A model generated the notes under the pieces. That model made no database searches. It was not told the origin of the DNA and saw only the letters and a program-made list of their open reading frames with translations. From Sphingorhabdus wooponensis (lineage in GTDB: Bacteria > Pseudomonadota > Alphaproteobacteria > Sphingomonadales > Sphingomonadaceae): a stretch of 64,000 bases of DNA. Within the stretch, counting starts at the first letter, position 1, and each line of letters begins with the position of its first letter. This document shows, one piece after another, positions 38,230 to 47,667 of the stretch. A program made the translations under genes and the position numbers. The DNA lies in NCBI RefSeq assembly GCF_003933235.1, contig NZ_RWJI01000001.1, forward strand, positions 1,556,001-1,620,000. The letters run 5' to 3'.

Positions 38230-39914
38230 GTAAACTACTCGCCCTCGCTTTGCTTGCGACCAGCATAGCAACCCCCGCGTTCGCCGATGGGCTTGTCGAA
38301 AACGTCAATGGCATCACGCTCGACGCCGAAGGCAAAGTCATTCGTTTTAACGCCATGCTCGTTGGCAGCGACGGTACAGTCACCGAACTGCTCACCAAAA
38401 AGGATAAGCTGCCCAGGCAACTGGATTTCCGTTTGGATGGACGCGGCGCGACATTGTTGCCGGGCCTCATTGACGCGCATGGTCATGTCATGGGCCTCGG
38501 TTTCCAATTACTCACGCTTGACCTGTCGACGACAAACAGCCTTGCCGAAGCACAGGCCGCGATAAAGGCTTATGCTGCAAAATATCCCGAACGTCGTTGG
38601 ATTATTGGTCGCGGTTGGAACCAAGAGAAATGGGGACTTGGCCGCTTTCCGACGGCACAAGACCTAGACGCAGCCGTCAGCGACCGGCCCGTCTGGCTTG
38701 AGCGCGTCGACGGCCATGCGGGCTGGGCAAATAGCCGTGCGATGGAAATCGCTGGTGTAAACGCCGCGTCAAAATCGCCACCAGGCGGACGCATCGAACG
38801 CATCGGCGGAGAGCCAAGCGGCATTTTTGTTGACGCTGCGGCAAATTTGGTGGGCAAATTTGTGCCAGCGCCCAAGCCACTGGAGCGCGACATTGCTTTA
38901 GGTGAGGCGCAGAAGAAGCTACATAGCTTAGGTATCACCGCTATTGCCGACATGGGCACATCTATGGACGACTGGCAAAGCTACCGCCGTGCAGGGGATG
39001 CTAGCTGGTTGACGATACGAATAATCGCTTATGCGGGCGGTATCGATAACATGGTTGCCATTGCTGGGCCACGACCCAGCCCATGGTTGTATAACGATAA
39101 GCTCAGGCTAGGCGGGGTGAAGCTCTATCTCGATGGAGCTTTAGGCAGCCGTGGCGCTTGGTTGAAAAAGCCTTATGCCGATGCGGCTGGCCAAACGGGT
39201 CTGCAATTTCTGGCGAGCGCCGAAATCCGCAACCTCATGGTGCGCGCATCTATGGACGGCTTCCAAACGGCTATTCACGCCATTGGTGACGCGGCCAATG
39301 CAGAAGTTATCAGCGCAATTGAGGAATTGTCCGACACCTATAAGGGTGATCAACGCTGGCGGATTGAGCATGTGCAGATTGTTGATCCAGTGGATCTGCA
39401 AAAGCTTGGCAGGCACGGCATTATTTCCTCGATGCAGCCTGTACACCAGACATCTGATCGATTGATGGCAGAGGCACGGCTTGGTTCAGAGCGTCTGAAC
39501 GGAGCATATGCGTGGCAGTCTATTGCACGCGCCGGGGGCAAGCTCGCTTTCGGTTCGGACGTGCCAGTGGAATCAGCTGATCCCTTCGCTGGCCTTGCCG
39601 CTGCAATGACGCGCGAAGATGCCGATGGGCAACCCTTTGGTGGATGGCGCCCCGAAGAACGTGTCACCCGCGAACAGGCGCTTGCAGGTTTTACCACAGG
39701 TGCCGCGTATGCAGCTTTTGCAGAAGGAAAATTTGGCGCATTGACGCCTGGGCATTATGCCGATTTCATCCTGATCGATGTAGACCCTTTACTTGCAAGC
39801 CCTCGAGAATTGCGTAATGCTGTAGTCAAGGAAACATGGGTCGCAGGACGGCCCGTTTATAAAAATGCTGCAGCAAATGCTGCAGACGAAAAAACGAATG
39901 GAGAAAAACAATAA
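38226..39914 (+). CDS. YtcJ-like metal-dependent amidohydrolase, exported
   Basis: A 562-residue amidohydrolase of the YtcJ group with a signal peptide (ends TPAFA|DG). Metal-site patterns are DAHGHVMG, HVQI and a C-terminal GSDVPVESADPFAG. Substrate unknown. It overlaps both neighbours (4 nt and 1 nt). Confidence 0.85.
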   Translation: MSKLLALALLATSIATPAFADGLVENVNGITLDAEGKVIRFNAMLVGSDGTVTELLTKKDKLPRQLDFRLDGRGATLLPGLIDAHGHVMGLGFQLLTLDLSTTNSLAEAQAAIKAYAAKYPERRWIIGRGWNQEKWGLGRFPTAQDLDAAVSDRPVWLERVDGHAGWANSRAMEIAGVNAASKSPPGGRIERIGGEPSGIFVDAAANLVGKFVPAPKPLERDIALGEAQKKLHSLGITAIADMGTSMDDWQSYRRAGDASWLTIRIIAYAGGIDNMVAIAGPRPSPWLYNDKLRLGGVKLYLDGALGSRGAWLKKPYADAAGQTGLQFLASAEIRNLMVRASMDGFQTAIHAIGDAANAEVISAIEELSDTYKGDQRWRIEHVQIVDPVDLQKLGRHGIISSMQPVHQTSDRLMAEARLGSERLNGAYAWQSIARAGGKLAFGSDVPVESADPFAGLAAAMTREDADGQPFGGWRPEERVTREQALAGFTTGAAYAAFAEGKFGALTPGHYADFILIDVDPLLASPRELRNAVVKETWVAGRPVYKNAAANAADEKTNGEKQ

Positions 39915-40930
39915 TGCGCGCATGGACATTGGCTAGCCGCCCAGTTGGACTTCCGAACAGCAGTAATTTTGCGATTGTTGAACATCCAGACACGCCGCTT
40001 GGCGCGGACGAGTTTCGCGTGACGAATAGCTGGCTGTCGGTCGATCCATATATGCGTGGACGCATGAATGATGCAAAAAGCTATGCGGATCCGTTCATGT
40101 TGGGCGAACCCATGACTGGCGGTGCAGTTGGTACTGTGACCGAAAGCAATAACGCCGAATTTCCGGTTGGCGCAAAAGTGCTGCACATGGCTGGCTGGCG
40201 CGACTCTGTCGTCTTTGGCGGCAGCCATACACCGCCTGCCGGAATGCCTCCAGTGAAGCTGCCTGACCTCGGTGTGCCGGACCAACATTGGCTCAGCATC
40301 ATCGGCATGCCTGGTGGAACCGCATGGTTTGGTTTGCTCAAGGTAGCTGAAGCGAAGGCTGGCGAAGTCATTTTCGTGTCCGCCGCGGCCGGTGCCGTAG
40401 GCTCCACAGTGACCCAAATTGCTAAAGCCAAGGGCATGAAAGTCATTGGTTCGGCTGGCGGCGCAGACAAATGCGCTTGGGTTAAAGAACTGGGCGCAGA
40501 CGCCGTGATTGATTATAAATCGGGCAAAGTGCTGCCGCAATTGATGTCCGCGCTTAAGGATATGGGTGAAACTGGTATTGATGTGTATTTTGACAATGTC
40601 GGCGGTGAACATTTTGACGCCGCGCTTGCGACATCCAAGGAATGGGCACGTTTTGCTATTTGCGGCATGATTGATGTCTATAATGATTTCAAAGCGCAGC
40701 CGATGCAGTATTTGCCAATGATCATCGGCAAAAGGGTCATGATCAAAGGTTTCCTCTACCCTGATTTCTACGCGCAGGTGCCAGAGTTCAATGCGGACAT
40801 GGCCGCTCTCATTCAATCGGGTGCTGTCAAGGGCCGAGAAACCGTCAAGGATGGACTGGAAAAAACACCCGAAGCTTTCATCGGGCTGTTCAGCGGCGAA
40901 AACACCGGCAAAATGCTCGTTAAGCTCTAA
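39914..40930 (+). CDS. NADP-dependent medium-chain oxidoreductase (CurA/leukotriene B4 dehydrogenase-like)
   Basis: A 338-residue zinc-independent MDR enzyme: YMRGRMNDAKSYADPF near the N-terminus, SAAAGAVGSTVTQIAKAKG in the cofactor fold, and DVYFDNVGGEHFDA. Members reduce enones. Starts inside the previous stop (TAATG). Confidence 0.88.
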   Translation: MRAWTLASRPVGLPNSSNFAIVEHPDTPLGADEFRVTNSWLSVDPYMRGRMNDAKSYADPFMLGEPMTGGAVGTVTESNNAEFPVGAKVLHMAGWRDSVVFGGSHTPPAGMPPVKLPDLGVPDQHWLSIIGMPGGTAWFGLLKVAEAKAGEVIFVSAAAGAVGSTVTQIAKAKGMKVIGSAGGADKCAWVKELGADAVIDYKSGKVLPQLMSALKDMGETGIDVYFDNVGGEHFDAALATSKEWARFAICGMIDVYNDFKAQPMQYLPMIIGKRVMIKGFLYPDFYAQVPEFNADMAALIQSGAVKGRETVKDGLEKTPEAFIGLFSGENTGKMLVKL

Positions 40931-40933
40931 CTA

Positions 40934-40953
40934 AAAATGCTGCGCAGCATTTT
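40934..40953 (+). terminator. Terminator of the 37360-40930 operon
   Basis: A perfect 10-bp inverted repeat (AAAATGCTGC with GCAGCATTTT) begins 4 nt after the stop. The right arm ends in four T. The GC core is short, so it may be a weak terminator. Confidence 0.5.
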
Positions 40954-40986
40954 CACGTGGAAACGCCAACAGTTTTCACGGTGAAA
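40950..40986. promoter_or_regulatory. Two near-palindromes upstream of a TonB receptor
   Basis: TTTTCACGTGGAAA (40950-40963) and TTTTCACGGTGAAA (40973-40986) lie 23 bp apart, close to two helix turns. They look like paired operator half-blocks. The regulator is unknown. The left copy shares bases with the terminator. Confidence 0.4.
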
Positions 40987-41130
40987 TGTCGCGCTCGGTG
41001 CTGCTTATGCTGCTATTGTTGTAATATTGACGCACCGAAAATTTTTCAAACCGCATTGTTGTTTAGAACAATGACAAGCAAATACCCTTTCGTTAGATTG
41101 TTAAAAAAAGTGTCATTTAGGAGAAAACAT

Positions 41131-43875
41131 ATGTTGCGACGTGACAAATCTTTTAACCGTGCCTTGAAATTGTCGGCCGCCTGCCTCGCATTGGCCGCAC
41201 CCGCTATGGCATTTGCGCAAGAAGCGCCTCAAAGCGAAGACACTTCCGACGCAGAAATCGTTGTGACGGCCCAGGGGCGCAGCCAACTGCTCTCCGACGT
41301 TCCTGTTGCCATTTCTGCCGTTAACGCAGAAACTCTGCAAAACAGTGGCGCCAATGACATTCGTCAGTTGAACCAAGTTGCGCCATCTTTGCTCGTGTCC
41401 TCCACCGGATCAGAGGCCAATGGCTCGGCCCGTATTCGCGGCATTGGTACCGTAGGCGACAACCCCGGTCTTGAAAGCTCGGTTCCCGTGTTCATCGACG
41501 GCGTTTACCGTTCGCGTTCGGGTATTGGCCTTAACGAGCTCGGCGAGATTGACCGCGTCGAAGTGCAACGTGGCCCGCAGGGCACGCTGGGTGGACGTAA
41601 CTCGTCTGCTGGTCTCATCAGCATCTATTCAAAAAAGCCAAGCTTCACTTTTGGCGGGAACGGCGAGCTGACGTATGGCAATTATGATTTCATGCGCGCG
41701 GCAGGTAGCGTCACCGGCCCCGTTTCGGAGCAATTGGCATTCCGTGTTGATGGCGTTTACGTTAAGCGCGACGGTTTCTACCGCGATGACCAGAATGGCC
41801 GCGATATCAACAATCGTGACCGTTACTTCCTGCGTGGACAATTGTTGTTCGAACCCACAGACGCATTGTCCGTCCGTTTAATTGCTGACTATACCTTCCG
41901 GAAGGAAGAATGCTGCGCCGCAACTTATGTCGACCGGGCCGTCAATCAATTTATTGGTGACCTGAACACGCCAAGCACGGTTGGCGTTGCATCAACCGCC
42001 ACGTCAAACAACATTATCAATGTGTTGCGCGACTTAGGTCAGCCTTTGGCCGCATTCAACCAAGGCTTTGGTCGCAAGGTTTCTGTTAGCCCGAACCGCG
42101 TATTCAGTGGTGAGACCAAAGATTATGGCTTCTCCGGTCAAGTCGATTATGACTTTGGCGGTGCGACTTTGACCTCGATCACTGCTTACCGCCAATATCG
42201 TTCGGGTCAGGCTTCCGACACTGATTATGGCGAAGTCGACATTCTGTACCGCGCCCCAAGTGACGACGCCTATCGTCAGTTCCACACTTTCACGCAGGAA
42301 CTGCGTCTGCAGGGTGAAGCATTGGACGGCAAGCTTGATTGGCTCGTCGGCGGCTTCTTCGCGAATGAAAAGCTGACCGTACGCGATAATCTCCGCTTTG
42401 GCAGCCAATATGGCCGCTTTGCAAATTGCCGTCTTGTTTCAGGCGGTAGTCTTGCCAGTGGCTATCTCCCGTCTGGTCAGGCATGTCTCAGCGCGACTGT
42501 TCGCGGTGCCATTGCAGGAGGATTGACTGCACTAGGTGCTGGTGGTCCCGCGATACTTGCAGGACTTGATCGTCTGGATACCCTAAACAATCTCGGTTCG
42601 ACCAACGATCGTTATTTCCAGAACGGCACGAACTGGGCCGTTTTTACGCATAACATCTTACATATTACCGACACAGTCGATCTCACTCTTGGCCTTCGCT
42701 ACACGAAGGATAAGAAAAAGTTTGATGCAACCTTTGGTAATGACAATACGGTCTGTACCGCAAACCAGGCGGCGCTTGGATCTTTGCTTGCAGGACCACT
42801 CGCAGCAACAGCAGGTGGGATCATTGGTTTGTCCTGTCAGGGCAACTCGACTGCTGAACTCAACGGCGTCTCTATCCGCGATGACCGCAATGAAGATCAA
42901 CTTACAGGAACGGCCATCCTTTCCTGGAAGCCAGTTGATGACCTCTTGGTCTATGGCAGCTTTGCCCGTGGATATAAGGCAGGTGGCTTCAACCTAGACC
43001 GTTCTGCGCTCAAATCGCCGATTGCCACATTCGCGTCAGTTGGCGGCGCGCAGGCATTGGTTGGCAATCTCCAGTTCGACCCCGAACTGGTGGACAGCTA
43101 TGAATTAGGTGCGAAGTTCTCAAACGGTCCATTTGGCTTGAGCGTCTCGGGATTCCGTTCTGACTTCAGCAGCTTCCAGTTGAATACCTTCAATGGTACA
43201 GTGTTCCTCGTTCAGAACGTCAATGGTTGTAATAACCTTGTTGGCGGCTCAAACGCGGACACAGACCTAAGCAATACAACTGGCAGTTGTGCCGCTGGCG
43301 ACATCACTTATGGTGTTCGCACGCAAGGTCTTGAGCTTGAAGCATCACTGACGCCAGCACGTAACTTCCGCATGGCAGCTGGCTTGACTTATGCAAAGAC
43401 CACCTATCGCGACGATCTGATCGGCACAAAGAACGGTGCACCTCTAGATTCAGCTCTGCGTAAGTTACCCGGTGACAATTTGTCGAACGCACCTGAATTC
43501 GTTGCCACCTCAAGCGTCACCTGGACGCCTGATATTGGTAGCAATGGTATGAGCGGCCTTGTCTACATCGATGGGCGCATGACCAGCGATTACAACACAG
43601 GATCTGACTTGTTCCCGCAGAAGGAACAAGACAGTTTTGCGGTGTTTAACGCCCGAATTGGTCTTCGCGGTGCTGACGAAGCTTGGGGTATTGAGCTTTG
43701 GGGCCAGAATATCTTTAATCAGGATTATGCACAGGTCGCCTTTAACTCTCCATTCCAGGCGGGTCAAAGTTCAGCGCCTTTTGTGGATCCGCAATATCCA
43801 GGCGGTCGCCAGATCTTCTCGCAGTTCCTTGCTGAACCGCGGACGTACGGCATTACTTTGCGCGGCAAGTTCTAA
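41131..43875 (+). CDS. TonB-dependent outer-membrane receptor
   Basis: A 914-residue receptor. Signal peptide to about residue 29 (AFA|QE), TonB box EIVVTAQ at 42-48, plug with SARIRGIGTVGDNPG, and a long barrel ending in KF. ATG 41131 has AGGAG 7 nt upstream; the reading from 40957 runs through the leader. Ligand unknown. Its base use is less GC-rich than its neighbours in places. Confidence 0.9.
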   Translation: MLRRDKSFNRALKLSAACLALAAPAMAFAQEAPQSEDTSDAEIVVTAQGRSQLLSDVPVAISAVNAETLQNSGANDIRQLNQVAPSLLVSSTGSEANGSARIRGIGTVGDNPGLESSVPVFIDGVYRSRSGIGLNELGEIDRVEVQRGPQGTLGGRNSSAGLISIYSKKPSFTFGGNGELTYGNYDFMRAAGSVTGPVSEQLAFRVDGVYVKRDGFYRDDQNGRDINNRDRYFLRGQLLFEPTDALSVRLIADYTFRKEECCAATYVDRAVNQFIGDLNTPSTVGVASTATSNNIINVLRDLGQPLAAFNQGFGRKVSVSPNRVFSGETKDYGFSGQVDYDFGGATLTSITAYRQYRSGQASDTDYGEVDILYRAPSDDAYRQFHTFTQELRLQGEALDGKLDWLVGGFFANEKLTVRDNLRFGSQYGRFANCRLVSGGSLASGYLPSGQACLSATVRGAIAGGLTALGAGGPAILAGLDRLDTLNNLGSTNDRYFQNGTNWAVFTHNILHITDTVDLTLGLRYTKDKKKFDATFGNDNTVCTANQAALGSLLAGPLAATAGGIIGLSCQGNSTAELNGVSIRDDRNEDQLTGTAILSWKPVDDLLVYGSFARGYKAGGFNLDRSALKSPIATFASVGGAQALVGNLQFDPELVDSYELGAKFSNGPFGLSVSGFRSDFSSFQLNTFNGTVFLVQNVNGCNNLVGGSNADTDLSNTTGSCAAGDITYGVRTQGLELEASLTPARNFRMAAGLTYAKTTYRDDLIGTKNGAPLDSALRKLPGDNLSNAPEFVATSSVTWTPDIGSNGMSGLVYIDGRMTSDYNTGSDLFPQKEQDSFAVFNARIGLRGADEAWGIELWGQNIFNQDYAQVAFNSPFQAGQSSAPFVDPQYPGGRQIFSQFLAEPRTYGITLRGKF

Positions 43876-43896
43876 GACCTTCGCCGGCTAATAACG

Positions 43897-43926
43897 AAAA
43901 GGGCCTGCAGTTATGCGGGCCTTTTT
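43897..43926 (+). terminator. Intrinsic terminator of the TonB receptor gene
   Basis: A 13-bp stem with two G-T wobbles (43897-43909 with 43914-43926), loop GTTA, and seven T's at the end. Confidence 0.85.
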
Positions 43927-43990
43927 TTATGTGTGACTTTGAAAATGTAATGTTGCGCGTTAGCTTCGTTGAGTAAACAAACAGCGCCTT

Positions 43991-44018
43991 CATCCCGAAA
44001 CAAGTTGAGAGTGACGGT
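43991..44018. repeat. REP-like intergenic repeat copy
   Basis: Segment CATCCCGAAACAAGTTGAG followed by AGTGACGGT matches the 23201 copy in its core (AACAAGTT, then TGACGGT). It lies in a convergent gap. Confidence 0.4.
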
Positions 44019-44062
44019 AGCGAGTAGATTTCAAAAAAGATGCCCGCTTGACCGGGCGGTAT

Positions 44063-45451
44063 TTAAGTGGTCCCAAAACCCACACCTAAGAAACCGGGCA
44101 TTGGTCCGTTCCAGCGGTCATCGCCTAATGCCTCGCCGTTCGACGGATCTGGCTTCACCGTTTCAGCTTTAGGGGCTTTCTTTTCGCGTGCTGGCTTGGC
44201 CACTGTCTTCGCACGCACTGGCTCTAATGCTTCGACCGCTTCCTCAGGCCTATCAGACCGCATCTCCTTGGTCTTTGCCGAAGATGTGCGGCGTCCGCGC
44301 TTTGCTGGCCCGCGCTCTTCGCCCTCGGCGGGCGCTTCAATCTTACCAAGGCGCTCGATTTTATTGCCGATAAGTTTCTCGATGCTTTCAATCGCTTCTT
44401 CGTCGGCCTTGGTTACAAATGTAAAGGCCTTGCCCTTGGCACCGGCACGGCCAGTCCGGCCAATGCGGTGAACATAATCATCTGGATGCCATGGCGCATC
44501 GAAGTTAAACACGTGACTAACGCCCTTAACGTCAAGCCCACGTGCTGCGACATCGGATGCCACAAGAAGATCAATGTCGCCATTCTTAAACGCTTCCAAT
44601 TGCTTCTGGCGCGACGCTTGGTCGATGTCCCCATGGATTTCGCCGGACCGAAAGCCGTGGCGTTGAAGACTGGTGTTCAATTCGCGAACCGTTGTCTTGC
44701 GGTTGCAAAAGATGATAGCATTCGACACTGTTTCTGTGCGCAGAAGGTCGCGCAAAACGTCGCGCTTTTTCATCTGGCTTACATTAACCAAAAACTGTTC
44801 GATGTTGACGTTGGCGGTCGCCGGGCGCGCAACTTCAATATATTTGGGATTGGACAAAAACTTGTCCGCCAGCTTTTTGATAGGCGGTGGCATTGTTGCT
44901 GAAAACAATAATGTTTGGCGCGTTGTTGGTAGTTTTGTACAAATATTTTCAATATCGGGAATAAAGCCCATATCGAGCATCCGGTCGGCTTCATCGATGA
45001 CGAGCATTTCGCAGCCAGTCAGCAAAATCTTGCCGCGCTCAAACAAGTCCATGAGCCTGCCTGGCGTAGCAATCAAAACGTCCACGCCCTTTTCAAGGGC
45101 CTTAACTTGGTCCCCCATTTGCACGCCGCCAATCAAAAGCGCCATCGACAGCTTATGATATTTGCCGTATTTTTCAAAATTCTCTGCAACTTGCGCTGCC
45201 AATTCGCGTGTTGGTTCCAATATCAGGCTACGCGGCATACGCGCGCGTGCGCGTCCATTGGCAAGCACATCAATCATCGGGAGAACGAAGCTCGCGGTCT
45301 TGCCTGTCCCCGTTTGCGCAATGGCGATAATGTCGCGCATCATCTGGACCTGCGGAATAGCTGCTGCCTGAATTGGGGTCGGCGCATCATAGCCAGCCTC
45401 GTTTAAGGCTCTCAATAACTCGTCAGACAGGCCGATATCGGCAAAACGCAT
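44063..45451 (-). CDS. DEAD-box ATP-dependent RNA helicase
   Basis: A 462-residue helicase with motif I AQTGTGKT (45-52) and motif II DEAD (153-156), a VARP-type C-terminal half (HRIGRTGRAG) and a basic, flexible tail of about 85 residues (PAKRGRRTSSAKTKE). RhlE-like by layout. It may help RNA decay and ribosome assembly. Its leader holds a hairpin over the ribosome site. Confidence 0.92.
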   Translation of the reverse strand: MRFADIGLSDELLRALNEAGYDAPTPIQAAAIPQVQMMRDIIAIAQTGTGKTASFVLPMIDVLANGRARARMPRSLILEPTRELAAQVAENFEKYGKYHKLSMALLIGGVQMGDQVKALEKGVDVLIATPGRLMDLFERGKILLTGCEMLVIDEADRMLDMGFIPDIENICTKLPTTRQTLLFSATMPPPIKKLADKFLSNPKYIEVARPATANVNIEQFLVNVSQMKKRDVLRDLLRTETVSNAIIFCNRKTTVRELNTSLQRHGFRSGEIHGDIDQASRQKQLEAFKNGDIDLLVASDVAARGLDVKGVSHVFNFDAPWHPDDYVHRIGRTGRAGAKGKAFTFVTKADEEAIESIEKLIGNKIERLGKIEAPAEGEERGPAKRGRRTSSAKTKEMRSDRPEEAVEALEPVRAKTVAKPAREKKAPKAETVKPDPSNGEALGDDRWNGPMPGFLGVGFGTT

Positions 45452-45457
45452 ATAGTG

Positions 45458-45490
45458 TTCCGGAAAAAAGATGGCGCAGCGCCACCGGAA
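45458..45490 (-). promoter_or_regulatory. Hairpin leader over the helicase ribosome-binding site
   Basis: On the minus strand TTCCGG (45490-45485) pairs with CCGGAA (45463-45458), which contains the GGAA of the ribosome site 6 nt before the ATG. Between them TGGCG-CTG-CGCCA forms an inner hairpin followed by TCTTTTTT, which reads like an intrinsic terminator. Either outcome would lower helicase expression. Confidence 0.5.
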
Positions 45491-45567
45491 ACAAATTCAC
45501 AGGGACGAGCGTGGGCATTGGTCGCTACCGCAAGAAATGTCAAGATACATGCCCTATGGCGCTGGTG

Positions 45568-46071
45568 CTAGCGCGGGATCAGCAACCTGAATTTGTCGAT
45601 ATCACATTTGGCGCCAGTGCGCGCATGCAAAAGATCGCGATTGACGCATAACTTACCGTCATACGACCGTTCCATATAGGCACCCGCGTAGAATTCGCGT
45701 GCGAGGCAGCCGTCCCCCAGATACGCGCGAATAAGAATGCCGTCCCGCGTCACCAAATCCAAACTGCGATCAGGACCAGGGCGCGAACCACCAAGCCTGT
45801 TAACCAACAGGCATTTGCCGATCTTTTTTTCCTTATACCTGATTTTGCCAATAGACTGCCGTTGCGCACCCACCGGAGCCGGTGCTAAATCCGAGGCAGG
45901 GAACCTAACAATGACACGTTGGTCAATACGTACCTGATGAAAGTCGGTCTGTAGCCCCAACGACGGCGTCATCGGTCGATCAATCGCAGCGACCTTAAAA
46001 TGCGCCCATGCCTCAGGCGACAAATTTGTCCATGCGACCGCAAAAAGGATGATTGCCAATAATGCGCGCAA
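45568..46071 (-). CDS. Exported hypothetical protein
   Basis: A 167-residue protein with a signal peptide (residues 1 to about 23, WA|HF) and four cysteines in the mature part (C87, C122, C142, C155 by count of the frame) that may form disulfides. I do not recognise the family. TTG at 46071, with GGAA upstream, is the start I can support; no ATG fits. It faces away from the FAD oxidase gene. Confidence 0.6.
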   Translation of the reverse strand: MRALLAIILFAVAWTNLSPEAWAHFKVAAIDRPMTPSLGLQTDFHQVRIDQRVIVRFPASDLAPAPVGAQRQSIGKIRYKEKKIGKCLLVNRLGGSRPGPDRSLDLVTRDGILIRAYLGDGCLAREFYAGAYMERSYDGKLCVNRDLLHARTGAKCDIDKFRLLIPR

Positions 46072-46131
46072 GAAACATTCCGGTATGAAGTTGAAGTTCG
46101 GATCGCTTTACCCGATAAGGTTGAACCTATC

Positions 46132-47601
46132 ATGAATTGCGACCCAAGGCCTTTGCGGACAATGGAAAATACTGTGCCAGATGTAAAGATTTTATCGGAA
46201 TTTCGCGCCATATTGGGACCGAAGGGTTATACGGACGAAGTCGAGATGATTGCGCCTTGGCTGACCGACTGGCGCGGCCGATTTACAGGCGCAGCCCCTG
46301 CCCTGCTTTCGCCAGCCAATACGGACGAAGTTGCAGCCGTCGTGAAGCTGGCCGCCAAGCACCGTATTTCTCTGGTTCCGCAAGGCGGCAATAGCGGGAT
46401 GGTTGCTGGGGCAACGCCGGATAAGAGTGGCGAGCAAGTCATTCTGTCTTTGCGACGAATGAATAAAATAACCGTGATGGACGCGGAAGACGGCCTGATA
46501 TGCTGTGATGCGGGGGTTATTCTGCAGAATTTGCATGAAGCTGCAGCGGCGGTTGGACGCCGCTTTCCGCTTACCTTAGGTGGCAAGGGATCGGCTACTG
46601 TTGGCGGGCTAATTTCAACTAATGCCGGCGGAACGCAAGTGCTACGCCACGGCACGATGCGGATGCTTGTGGCTGGCCTTGAAGCGGTCTTACCTGATGG
46701 ATCCATCTACAACGCGATGGCACCGTTGAAAAAAGATAATCGCGGCTATGATCTGAAACAACTTCTGATTGGCGCAGAGGGAACGGTTGGTATCGTCACC
46801 CAGGCCGTCTTACACACGGTTCCTGCCCTGATAGATCGCTGCGTCGCTTGGGCAGGTGTCGAAAGCCCCGCCCAAGCATATGACTTGTTATTGTTCATGC
46901 AACGCCATGGTCGGGATCGTTTAGAAGGTTTTGAAATTCTGCCACAGCGCGCACTGAATGCCGTGACAACCCATATCGCCGGAACACGGCCACCCCTCGA
47001 CACCGCGCATCGCTGGCACGCGCTCATGGAGTTTGTGCAGGATGAGCCAGGGCAGATACCCCCCAACGAACTGGCCACACAACTTTTGGAGAAGGCCATG
47101 CATGAAAATCTGCTCGGCAATGCAACCATTGCGAGCAGCGACGCGCAAGCCGAGGCATTCTGGAAAATCCGCGATTCCATTGCAGAAGCAGAGCGCGCGG
47201 CGGGGCCAGCATTGCAACATGACATCAGCGTACCCGTGTCGGCAATGGCCCGCTTCATTGAAGATGAATCGCCTGTGATCGAAAGCACCTATCCTGGGAC
47301 CAAAACGCTTGCCTTTGGGCATTTGGGCGACGGAAACATCCATTTTCATGTCAAGGCACCGGATGGCGTTGACGTGACCTCTTGGTATGCGGGCGATGGG
47401 AAAGCGATTACTTCACATGTTTATAACCGCGTGCGCGCTTATGGCGGATCGCTTTCTGCCGAGCATGGCATTGGACAGGCCAAAATCGATGAGTTCGAAC
47501 GTCTAGCAGATCCAGCGCGACTTGCTGCATTGCGGGCCATTAAAAATGCGCTTGATCCGCTAGGGATAATGAACCCCGGCAAGCTTGTTCCACTTGCGTA
47601 A
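46132..47601 (+). CDS. FAD-binding oxidase of the D-2-hydroxyglutarate/glycolate dehydrogenase type
   Basis: A 489-residue flavoprotein of the VAO/PCMH fold. The FAD segment is VPQGGNSGMVAGATP, then GGKGSATVGGLISTNAGG; the C-terminal LSAEHGIGQAKIDEF and LDPLGIMNPGKL are typical of D-2-hydroxyacid dehydrogenases. An ATG at 46162 is an alternative start. Confidence 0.87.
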   Translation: MNCDPRPLRTMENTVPDVKILSEFRAILGPKGYTDEVEMIAPWLTDWRGRFTGAAPALLSPANTDEVAAVVKLAAKHRISLVPQGGNSGMVAGATPDKSGEQVILSLRRMNKITVMDAEDGLICCDAGVILQNLHEAAAAVGRRFPLTLGGKGSATVGGLISTNAGGTQVLRHGTMRMLVAGLEAVLPDGSIYNAMAPLKKDNRGYDLKQLLIGAEGTVGIVTQAVLHTVPALIDRCVAWAGVESPAQAYDLLLFMQRHGRDRLEGFEILPQRALNAVTTHIAGTRPPLDTAHRWHALMEFVQDEPGQIPPNELATQLLEKAMHENLLGNATIASSDAQAEAFWKIRDSIAEAERAAGPALQHDISVPVSAMARFIEDESPVIESTYPGTKTLAFGHLGDGNIHFHVKAPDGVDVTSWYAGDGKAITSHVYNRVRAYGGSLSAEHGIGQAKIDEFERLADPARLAALRAIKNALDPLGIMNPGKLVPLA

Positions 47602-47667
47602 ACGTGCCCATCCGCTTAAACGGCGCGTTCAAAATTTATTTACTATAATTCAACGATGGAGTTACAT

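Noticed and set aside
39857-40816. 319-codon frame antisense to the MDR oxidoreductase
   Set aside because: No domain, odd composition rich in His and Phe, and complete overlap with a clear gene.
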